A DNA stretch of 64,000 bases from Reticulitermes speratus (Eukaryota; Arthropoda; Insecta; Blattodea; Rhinotermitidae), in contig JAJKFL010000237.1 in the NCBI GenBank assembly GCA_021186555.1, forward strand, positions 4,050,558-4,114,557, in the 5' to 3' direction. Within the stretch, counting starts at the first letter, position 1; the number at the start of each line of letters is the position of its first letter. A program made the position numbers and the translations under genes. A model generated the notes under the pieces. The model ran no database searches, was not told the DNA's origin, and saw only the letters and a program-made list of their open reading frames with translations. Below, one piece after another: positions 55,999-64,000 of this stretch.

Positions 55999-56530
55999 CA
56001 GATTTACCTCTTATTTTGACCGGCTGTCAAATTCGGTCTCTCGTCCAAATCAAACAAACGAAATTGAGTGTGCTGCCTCAAACACTTGTTGTTCCTCAAC
56101 ACTGCACACAGGCTGTGATTAGGCAGTTCAGTCGCACTTCACCGATAAAGCGGACAGCGAGGAATGCTGTATACCCCGCAGCCATCAAAGGTTATGATGC
56201 CGCCGGTTCGTGAAAGAACTGGAGATCACTTTCTCACGCTCGAACTGTACGCAGTATAGAGTGGCCCAAAGCATATTTGCGTTCCCAAAATACACGTTTT
56301 GCGACAGCGTTAGCTTTCCCAAATCTTGGACAATGCTGGAATGAACTTCGAAATATGTCTTCGCTAAGCGACGCTCTAATTTATGTATTAATTTCGAGTT
56401 TATTTAACGTCGCTCTCAGCAACTGAGACTCATAAAACTTACAGTTGCAGCGTGACATTAGCAATGATTTAGAACTACGGCGACTAAAACCAACAAATGC
56501 TCATGAAAATATATTAGAAACGTATTTTTT
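55999..56530. other. Unassigned, with insect repeat motif
   Basis: GAGTTTATTTAACGTCGCTC at 56397-56416 is the type of start seen in dispersed insect repeats. No gene recognised. Confidence 0.4.
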
Positions 56531-56789
56531 TTTTCCTATGGCTTGACAGCCCCTTGGGGGCCTAGGCCGCCTCATTTTTCGAGGCTTCACGATCACACTT
56601 TAGACACACACCACACTCGGTAGGACTCCTCTGGACGAGTGACCAGCCCGTCGCAGAGACCTCTACCTGACAACACACAACACTCACAAGAGACAGACAT
56701 CCATGCCCCCGGCGGGATTCGAACTCACGATCCCAGTAAGCGAGCGGCCGCAGACCCACGCCTTAGACCGCGCGGCCACTGGGATCGGC
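56531..56789 (-). mobile_element. tRNA-headed SINE, family C (copy 4)
   Basis: Antisense, short form, T-run at 56526-56535. B box GAGTTCGAATCCCGCCGG on the - strand. AAACGTA occurs on both sides as a short target duplication. Confidence 0.92.
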
Positions 56790-56804
56790 TTATAAACGTA
56801 GTAA

Positions 56805-56852
56805 TACCTGCTACATGTTTCGGCCACTCATGTGGCCATCCTCAGGGAGGTG
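56805..56852 (-). ncRNA. Hammerhead ribozyme motif
   Basis: On the - strand: CTGAGGA (56845-56839), 6-bp stem II GGCCAC/GTGGCC with AUGA loop, GAAA, ACATGT, cleavage between 56812 and 56811. Stem I pairs at 5 of 6 positions. Confidence 0.8.
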
Positions 56853-57109
56853 TGTTACGAAGAATAAATACATGGAGATGTTACAAAAGTTATGTGAACC
56901 AATGCACATGTAAAATATTAGATATTAAAATTACACGGTTTAAAATACGTATTTCTGTTTAAAATGCAGATAAAATTCTAATTCTGGATTGTAACAAACA
57001 AAGCATGTAGACAGCATGTGTGTCAGCATCCAAGCAGAGGATTGTTGATGTTACTGCATCGGCCAGTCACACTGGACTAACATCTCAATGTATTTATTCT
57101 TCGTAACGC

Positions 57110-57156
57110 ACCTCCCTGAAGATGGCCACATCAGTGGCCGAAACATGTAGCAGGTA
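57110..57156 (+). ncRNA. Hammerhead ribozyme motif
   Basis: CTGAAGA 57116-57122, stem II GGCCAC/GTGGCC, GAAA 57140-57143, ACATGT, predicted cleavage 57149^57150. Stem I ACCTCC with GCAGGT, one mismatch. Confidence 0.8.
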
Positions 57157-57228
57157 TTACTACGTTTATAGTATATTTTCATAAATTTGTGTATATTTGT
57201 GGGTTTTAGTTACCATATCTAACTGTTC

Positions 57229-57516
57229 GGGCCGCGATAGCTCAGTCGGTATAGCGACTCGCTACGAGCTGGACGGTCCGGGGATCGAATCCCGGCAGGG
57301 GCGAGATTTTCCGCAGCCGTTCAGACCGGCCCTGGGGCCCACCCAGCCTCCTATGCAATGGGTACCGGGTCATTCATGGGGGTAAACCGGCCGGGGTGTG
57401 GCGTTGACCACCCACCCCATCTAGTACCAGGGTTAAAGAAAGAGTAGAGCTATACATCTACTCCCCCTCTGGGCCTTCATGGCCTGTTCTAGGGAGACCT
57501 TTACCTTTACCTTTCT
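57229..57516 (+). mobile_element. tRNA-headed SINE, family B (copy 4)
   Basis: The best preserved head in the window: GGGCCGCGATAGCTCAGTCG, B box GGGGATCGAATCCCGGCAGG. ACTGTTC on both sides is a probable short target duplication. Confidence 0.94.
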
Positions 57517-57807
57517 TACTGTTCAATGCACGATTATGGATAATTTAAAACCAATTTGGAAATACTCTGGAAGGAAGTGGCCATACCCGATTTCCATGGA
57601 AGGACTGAGGCAAAATACGAAGACCTACAATGTGGGTACTTCCGGCCAAGATTTGAACCGGAAGCCTGCCGACACAAGTAACAAGTGTTACTGCTTGAAC
57701 CAGTTTGTCAAGAGATGCTTTATTAAGTGCGTATTTTATATACGATGGAATGACACGAATAATGAATTGGGAAGAACACAGAAGAAAGAAGTTACGGAAT
57801 AATTTTT
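57517..57807. other. Unassigned, possible SINE
   Basis: On the - strand a B-box-like GGTTCAAATCTTGGCC lies near 57642-57660. The rest of a SINE could not be defined. Confidence 0.35.
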
Positions 57808-58210
57808 TTCCATGTCGCAACAGCCCCTAGTAGGCCAGGGCCTCCTCATTATCGCGGCTTCACGATCACACTCAGACACACCACACTCGGTAGGACTCCT
57901 CTGGACGAGTGATCAGCCCGTCGCAGAGACCTCTACCTGACAACACACAACACTCACAAGACACAGACATCCATGCCACAGGCGGGAATTTTTTTTTTTT
58001 TTTTTTGCCTGTCCGGGGTTTTTCCCTTTGATCCATTTTTGTACTGTTTAAATCCTTTCGTCCTTCATGTCACTTTACGTTCCATGATACCGTCCTTACG
58101 ACAAACACAACACAAACATCCATGCCCCCGGTGCGATTCGAACCTACAATCCCAGCAAGCGAAAGGCCGTAGACCCACGCCCTAGACCGCGCGGCCACAG
58201 GGATCGGCTG
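57808..58210 (-). mobile_element. SINE family C, long (dimeric) form, copy 5
   Basis: Antisense. The distal body (CGCAACAGCCCCTAGTAGG ... CATCCATGCCACAGGCGGGA) is followed by about 20 T, then CCCTTTGATCCATTTTTGTA and a second head with B box AGGTTCGAATCGCACCGG. Confidence 0.9.
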
Positions 58211-58566
58211 TCGAATAGTTTCTTGAAGAAGTAGCACGTGCTGGGACCGATAATCAAAAGAGGATCTCCTAAGCAGTAAGCAGAACTGTAACTGTTACAC
58301 TGCGCGATTAGACTTCCTTAAATCACAAGCAGCGTCATGCCGTGGCTCACTTTATTTTAAAATTGTATGATTAAATAACAAGTTGTTGAGGGAAGAAATT
58401 TATATCATAGTATGTGGATTCGTAGGTTACCATATAGCACTGAACATTTCAGAACTTCCACTGAAATCCCATTTAGCATCCAAAATTAAAACATCAATCC
58501 TTTAAAGCCCAGTGGTTACTATATGTACCATCATGTTTAACATTCACAAATTCTACGTTCTGCCCA
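58211..58566. other. Spacer, last 140 bp homologous to 16.59 kb
   Basis: 58430-58566 shares blocks with the single-copy stretch at 16590-16650 (GGTTACT..GTACCA; TTTAACATTCACAAA), that is, the unamplified flank of the 114-bp unit. Confidence 0.6.
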
Positions 58567-58570
58567 CACA

Positions 58571-59938
58571 CTGTATTTATGTGTTTTGTGTGGATCTCAG
58601 AACAAACAGCGATTATTTCACTGTACAGCATTAACTGATTGGTTTGTATAACTGAGACGGAGTGTGTTTACTGCGCGGTACGGACTGTATTTATGTGTTT
58701 TGTGTGGATCTCAGAACAAACAGCGATTATTTCACTGTACAGCATTAACTGACTGGTTTGTATAACTGAGACGGAGTGTGTTTACTGCGCGGTACGGACT
58801 GTATTTATGTGTTTTGTGTGGATCTCAGAACAAACAGCGATTATTTCACTGTACAACATTAACTGACTGGTTTGTATAACTGAGACGGAGTGTGTTTACT
58901 GCGCGGTACGGACTGTATTTATGTGTTTTGTGTGGATCTCAGAACAAACAGCGATTATTTCACTGTACAGCATTAACTGACTGGTTTGTATAACTGAGAC
59001 GGAGTGTGTTTACTGCGCGGTTCGGACTGTATTTATGTGTTTTGTGTGGATCTCAGAACAAACAGCGATTATTTCACTGTACAGCATTAACTGATTGGTT
59101 TGTATAACTGAGACGGAGTGTGTTTACTGCGCGGTACGGACTGTATTTATGTGTTTTGTGTGGATCTCAGAACAAACAGCGATTATTTCACTGTACAGCA
59201 TTAACTGATTGGTTTGTATAACTGAGACGGAGTGTGTTTACTGCGCGGTACGGACTGTATTTATGTGTTTGTGTGGATCTCAGAACAAACAGCGATTATT
59301 TCACTGTACAACATTAACTGACTGGTTTGTATAACTGAGACGGAGTGTGTTTACTGCGCGGTACGGACTGTATTTATGTGTTTTGTGTGGATCTCAGAAC
59401 AAACAGCGATTATTTCACTGTACAACATTAACTGACTGGTTTGTATAACTGAGACGGAGTGTGTTTACTGCGCGGTACGGACTGTATTTATGTGTTTTGT
59501 GTGGATCTCAGAACAAACAGCGATTATTTCACTGTACAACATTAACTGACTGGTTTGTATAACTGAGACGGAGTGTGTTTACTGCGCGGTACGGACTGTA
59601 TTTATGTGTTTTGTGAGGATCTCAGAACAAACAGCGATTATTTCACTGTACAACATTAACTGACTGGTTTGTATAACTGAGACGGAGTGTGTTTACTGCG
59701 CGGTACGGACTGTATTTATGTGTTTTTGTGTGGATCTCAGAACAAACGGCGATTATTTCACTGTACAGCATTAACTGACTGGTTTGTATAACTGAGACGG
59801 AGTGTGTTTACTGCGCGGTACGGACTGTATTTATGTGTTTTGTGTGGATCTCAGAACAAAAAGCGATTATTTCACTGTACAACATTAACTGACTGGTTTG
59901 TATAACTGAGACGGAGTGTGTTTACTGCGCGGTACGGA
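58571..59938. repeat. 114-bp satellite, exactly 12 copies
   Basis: Units start CTGTATTTATGTGTTTTGTG and end TTTACTGCGCGGTACGGA. 1368 bp is 12 x 114 (one deleted and one added T cancel). Copies differ by few substitutions. Confidence 0.97.
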
Positions 59939-60570
59939 CTGAGTCTTTCTATATAATTGAGTTTAGTGCATGCCTTTTACGTACTGATACACAGCACAGT
60001 ACAGTAATAGTAAATTTTTCCTTGTGATCAATGAGGCGCCATGTCTTCAAGACCGTAGGCAATTGTCGTATAGCGCCACACATTCATTACGTCAGCGACA
60101 GATGGTGAGTTCACTTTCCAGCTGCTTAATCTCTGGGGAAAGAAACAATTTTAGTCACTTTAGGCTCAATGTGACTCTGAGTCAGTATAAAGACAAATCA
60201 ATGCTCCTACCAAGAACCGAATCTCGATCCTTCTGTCAGGCACTCCGTAGCCTAGTCATTTTCGGCTGTGATATGACTCAGGAAGTTAGTGGCTGGCCTC
60301 TTACTTTAGAGGACCAGTTTCGACCCAAGGCCAGTTAATGTGGGGTTTATGTAGGACGAAACGTCAGTGGAACAGGTTTTTCTCAGAGTACTTCAGTCTT
60401 CTTTGTCTGTAGATATACCTGCAGTGCTTGGTTGTATTTCACACATCTAAACATTGACAACTTAGCAACTGACAGCGTCTTCAAATAACACAGTTCAGTC
60501 ACTACAGGCCACCGACTGAACCACCCGCACACAGCCACAGATATATATATTTGTTCCTTTAAAAGATAAA
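59939..60570. other. Unassigned, with SINE-E-like tail
   Basis: 60345-60415 (GACGAAACGTCAGTGGAACA, CTCAGAGTACTTCAGTCTTC) resembles the family-E body. The head is decayed. Nothing else recognised. Confidence 0.45.
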
Positions 60571-60853
60571 AGGTAAAGGTCACCCTATAACAAGCCATGA
60601 AGTCCCAGAGAGGGAGTAGAGGTATAGCTCTACTTTTTCTTTAACCTCGGCGTTTCATGGGAGTGATTAGTTAACGCCACGCCCAGGCCGCTTTACCCCC
60701 GGGAAAGAGACCCGGTACCCATCTTACAGGAGGCTGGTTGGGCCCCAGGGCCTTTCTGGACGTGTGCGGAAAATCTCGCCCCCACCGGGATTCGATCCCC
60801 GGACTGTCCAGTCCGTAGCAAGTCGCTATACTGACTGAGCTATCGCGGGCCAT
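60571..60853 (-). mobile_element. tRNA-headed SINE, family B (copy 5)
   Basis: Antisense, full length, B-box region GGGGATCGAATCCCGGTGGG on the - strand. Target duplications near ATATTTGTTCCTTT / ATATTGTCCCTTTA. Confidence 0.92.
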
Positions 60854-61599
60854 ATTGTCCCTTTATGCTGAGGAATTTGGTGTTGCTGTTAACAATATGG
60901 ATTTTTGTATAGAGGCTATAAATTTTTATGTTCTTCGTGCTCTACTGTCACTGCAAGCGACTGTCCACGACGCTCGTAAAGGCCAGACTGACAGTTTGTA
61001 GTCACCCTGCCATGTAACGCCACACAGTAACACTTCTTGCGTGTATTCGAGAGGTTCCCAGTTCGAATCCTCACCTGGACATCGGCCAGCTGACTGACGA
61101 ATGTCGTGCTTTTACTCAGTCCCTTCAGGAATATGTCGGAGTGGACCGTGAACTTCCTATGCAAATCGTTAGTCACAAATTCACTAATCGACTTATGTAG
61201 CCTGGGCTATTGACAACGTCGTTAAATAAACAATAAACAGCAAGGCGATGTCTTGTGTCCGAACAGTATAACAGTATTCAGAACTTTGTCACTTCTGGTG
61301 TACAAGTCACGAGAGGTCGAAGCATTGGTATCAAAGTAGGCGATCACGAAAGGTCGAAGTCCCGAACATGGAGGTTCACGAACATCCAGACTCTACTAAT
61401 TTTGTTTGTAGTTTTCTTTAACGGTACCTTTCTCGAGAGCCTTTCTTCTAACCTAACAACTATTTAGAGTAGAATCTCGATGTTCGTGATTAATTAGGAT
61501 AGATGAAGCCACCACAAACATTAGAATCAAGAATATCTTGTTCACGTTCTTAGTAAAACGCCTATTTGGTTGTAACATCTTGTGACATTCACTCATTCG
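60854..61599. other. Unassigned, possible tRNA-type SINE at 61015-61235
   Basis: GTTCCCAGTTCGAATCCTCA at 61052-61071 is B-box-like and the segment ends with GACAACGTCGTTAAATAAAC, a tail typical of an insect repeat. No gene recognised. Confidence 0.5.
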
Positions 61600-61720
61600 T
61601 TCTGCAGTCCGTCTTACGACAGGTCCGTAGCCTCTTCATTCTGTAGTCTGTCTTACGACAGGTCCGTAGCCTCTTCATTCTGTAGTCTGTCTTACGACAG
61701 GTCCGTAGCCTCTTCCAAAG
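61600..61720. repeat. About 42-bp unit repeated three times
   Basis: ATTCTGTAGTCTGTCTTACG then ACAGGTCCGTAGCCTCTTC, three times. The repeated unit is the 3' end of the adjacent LINE fragment (PVIRQT region on the - strand). Confidence 0.9.
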
Positions 61721-61935
61721 CGAGTTCTTCACACAGTGCGATCTAGTGCTTCCTGTTTCAATTTCCAATATCTTCTCTTTTCCTTAAGGTCATCCATTAG
61801 CTGCTTACATCTTCTCCCTCGTCTTCCCGTCATTTATATCCTTCCCTCTAACTTTCCTTCAATCACATGTTTCAGAAGGCAGTTTCTACGCAAGATGTGA
61901 CCAATCCAGTTAGCCTTTCTTCTTTTTATTGTATG
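61720..61935 (-). pseudogene. C-terminal fragment of the second LINE family
   Basis: On the - strand it encodes IKRRKANWIGHILRRNCLLK, HVIEGKLEGRI and then broken sequence matching the fragment at 50795. Confidence 0.82.
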
Positions 61936-62640
61936 TACGATATACCAGTAATAAAAATACGTAATAACTCCAAAAACAAAAGAAATATGTAAGTTTACTT
62001 GTCGAGGTACGCAATGCGTCAAATCATTGAAACAGAGCCTCAATCCATAAAGCACGAAAAAATTTCACTTAATAAAAGAGAACTTGGCTGAGCTGAGAGT
62101 GATATGTACAATAGTAAGAGATTGGCTTAAACTCACTTGCAGCCACGTGACCTTATCTTGATACTTTAAACCAGTCACGAAAGGTCGAATAAATGGTATT
62201 AAAAAGATAATCACGAAAGGTTGAAATCCCGAATATGGAACTTCACGAACATCGAGACTCTACTTATTTTCTTTGTAGTTCGTTTAACGGCGCAGTCGCA
62301 CTCAAAGCATATACCGTGGAATGACAGGACGGGTGACCTCAGCAAGCTTGCTCGGTAGTTTAGTCCTGCAGTATCTCATGAGTAAGAGGCTGGCTACCAG
62401 CAAGACTGGACGTGTCCGCCAGCACGTAATGTCCGCAAAGCCACGTAATGTCCGCAGCACGTAATTCGGAGAAATTCCGATCCGCAGCACGTAATGCTAT
62501 TGACGCTTTCTCTCTGTTATCATCCCTGCATTTTATACTCTGACCGTTTTCAAGAACAACACTGAAGATGGCAGTGCAAGACGTGCCTTCCACGTTTACA
62601 CAACACTCACTCACTCAATCACACATCTTTTTTTTTGGAC
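61936..62640. other. Unassigned
   Basis: Includes GGTCGAATAAATGG/GGTTGAAATCCCGA segments repeated from 61315-61380 (a diverged duplicate ending ACATCGAGACTCTACT) and a cluster of CACGTAATGTCCGCA repeats at 62420-62495. No gene recognised. Confidence 0.45.
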
Positions 62641-62664
62641 TTCGTCCATCGTCTAATTTTTATT

Positions 62665-62712
62665 GAAGCGAGACGTTTCGGATTGCCGCCTCTGCTTCCG
62701 TCTTCAGGAAAG
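62665..62712 (-). ncRNA. Hammerhead-like motif with GUC cleavage triplet
   Basis: On the - strand: CTGAAGA (62707-62701), weak stem II, CCGAAACGTC with predicted cleavage between 62672 and 62671. Core intact but stems I and II poorly paired. Confidence 0.5.
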
Positions 62713-62770
62713 AAGTGCCTAAACTGGTGGACCCCTAGATCGAGCTGTTCTCAATCACTGGGTCAATACA

Positions 62771-62965
62771 GTAAAGGTAAATTTCACCCTAGAACAGGCC
62801 ATGAAGGCCCAGAGACGGAGTAGAGTTATAGCTCTACTCTTTCTTTAACCTCGGATGAAGTGGGTGGTCAACACCACGCCCCGGCCGCTTTACCCCCTAG
62901 AATGACCGGTACCCATTGTTCAGGAGGTTGGGTAGGTCCCAGGACCGGTCTGGACAGGTTTTGAA
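62771..62965 (-). mobile_element. SINE family-B fragment
   Basis: Antisense tail and body (GTAAATTTCACCCTAGAACA ... CCAGGACCGGTCTGGACAGG). The head is replaced by unrelated sequence. Confidence 0.87.
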
Positions 62966-63084
62966 AACCTGTAGACTTTCTCTTTAAAATTACAATATCA
63001 ATAAAAGGACTGTTATAACATGATTACTTCCATAAAGTCTCCAGCTTCTGGCGTAGTAACGTTAGCGAGCCTAGGCTGATGTCA

Positions 63085-64000
63085 CAAGTCGCGAGAGTGA
63101 GCGAGGTCATGTGCGCATAGATCAGTATGTTTGTGCAGTCAGAGCGGTGGAGGTGCCAGTATTGGTCTGCTTACGTAGTAGCTGTCAGTCATGTGACTGA
63201 GGTAGGAGGGCCGTAAGGTTTGTGAGACTTGTACATGTAGATCAGTGTGTTTGTGCAGTCAGAGCGGTGGAGTTGCCAGTATTGGTCTGATTACGTAGTA
63301 GCTGCAGTCATGTGACTGGTAACTAGGTTTGTGAGACTTGTACATGTAGATCAGTGTGTCTTGTGCAGTCAGAGCGGTGGAGGTGCCAGTATTGGTCTGC
63401 TTACGTACAGCTGTAGTTATGTGACTGAGGTAGGAGGGCTGTAAGGTTTGTGAGACTTGTACATGTAGATCAGTTGTGTTTGTGCAGTCAGAGCGGTGGA
63501 GGTGCCAGTATTGGTCTGCTTACGTAGCAGCTGAGTATGTGACTGAGGTAGGAGGGCCGTAAGGTTTGTGAGACTTGTACATGTAGATCAGTGTGTTTGT
63601 GCAGTCAGAGCGGTGGAGGGGCCAGTATTGGTCTGCTTACGTACAGCTGTCAGTCATGTGACTGAGGTAGGAGGGCTGTAAGGTTTGTGAGACTTGTACA
63701 TGTAGATCATTGTGTTTGTGCAGTCAGAGCGGTGGAGGTGCCAGTATTGGTCTGCTTACGTAGCAGCTTTAGTCATGTGACTGAGGTAGGAGGGCTGTAA
63801 GGTTTGTGAGACTTGTACATGTAATCAGTGTGTTTGTGCAGTCAGAGCGGTGGAGGTGCCAGTATTGGTCTGCTTACGTAGCAGCTGTAGTTATGGTGAC
63901 TGAGGTAGGAGGGCTGTAAGGTTTGTGAGACTTGTACATGTAGATCAGTGTGTTTGTGCAGTCAGAGCGGTGGAGGTGCCAGTATTGGTCTGCTTACGTA
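63085..64000. repeat. 120-bp satellite, at least 7 copies, cut by window end
   Basis: Units contain GTTTGTGCAGTCAGAGCGGT, GCCAGTATTGGTCTGCTTAC and GTAAGGTTTGTGAGACTTGT. Single-base indels are common. The array continues beyond the window. Confidence 0.96.

Larger units (their letters stand above)
56790..57205. mobile_element. Inverted hammerhead element
   Basis: Arms 56790-56860 and 57100-57170 are near-perfect inverted copies (TAAACGTAGTAATACCTGCT and its complement). Each carries an intact hammerhead. The right side continues to GTATATTTGTGGGTTTTAG. The centre is non-coding. Confidence 0.82.

Overview
The window looks like a piece of a large, repeat-rich nuclear genome from a hemimetabolous insect, most likely a cockroach or close relative. 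That assignment is inferred from the insect chemoreceptor gene, the long introns, the insect-type LINE, SINE and mariner relics, and the satellite load; no species marker was read. Nothing prokaryotic is present.

Two protein genes can be reconstructed exon by exon. On the + strand, positions 347-11809 hold the last six exons of the ionotropic receptor co-receptor IR25a: end of the pore, TM segment M3, ligand-binding lobe S2, last TM segment and cytoplasmic tail. The exons join in frame (984 nt, 327 codons plus stop), and all have AG/GT borders. On the - strand, positions 40923-22414 hold five exons of a Fez1/LZTS-family coiled-coil protein (1632 nt, 543 codons plus stop, all phases compatible); its N-terminal exon was not found. 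The genes converge, with about 10.6 kb between their stop codons. They share no evident pathway (peripheral olfaction versus a cytoskeletal or synaptic scaffold).

Most of the rest is repeats. Tandem arrays have unit lengths of about 11, 18, 20, 22, 27 (three unrelated arrays), 35 (two), 40, 48, 49, 66, 91, 114 and 120 bp. Several are exact integer multiples of the unit: 37 x 27, 46 x 22, 13 x 35 and 12 x 114. Dispersed elements include five or more tRNA-headed SINE families, one 5S-rRNA-headed SINE, fragments of three LINE types (one with an R2-like endonuclease domain), a mariner relic and two Tigger/pogo-like MITE families.

The most interesting system is a dispersed family of elements carrying hammerhead self-cleaving ribozyme motifs. 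About 19 copies lie between 1.2 kb and 62.7 kb, about a dozen with an intact CUGANGA ... GAAA core. Many occur as head-to-head inverted pairs, share a downstream ATTTGTTGG-like motif, and have a minimal palindromic stem III (ACAUGU). This is the architecture described for Penelope-like element terminal repeats. Several lie in IR25a introns in the sense direction. One copy was split by a SINE whose target duplication includes the ribozyme cleavage site; another element was interrupted at its stem III by a second hammerhead element plus a satellite.

Layout: 0-12 kb IR25a with hammerhead elements, MITEs and a 49-bp satellite; 12-22 kb intergenic satellites (22, 27 and 66 bp); 22-41 kb LZTS-like gene whose introns hold 27-bp, 27-bp and 5.2-kb 20-bp satellites, a mariner relic and SINEs; 41-43 kb LINE; 43-64 kb SINE-rich sequence with a duplicated LINE block and 35-, 91-, 114- and 120-bp arrays, the last running off the window end.
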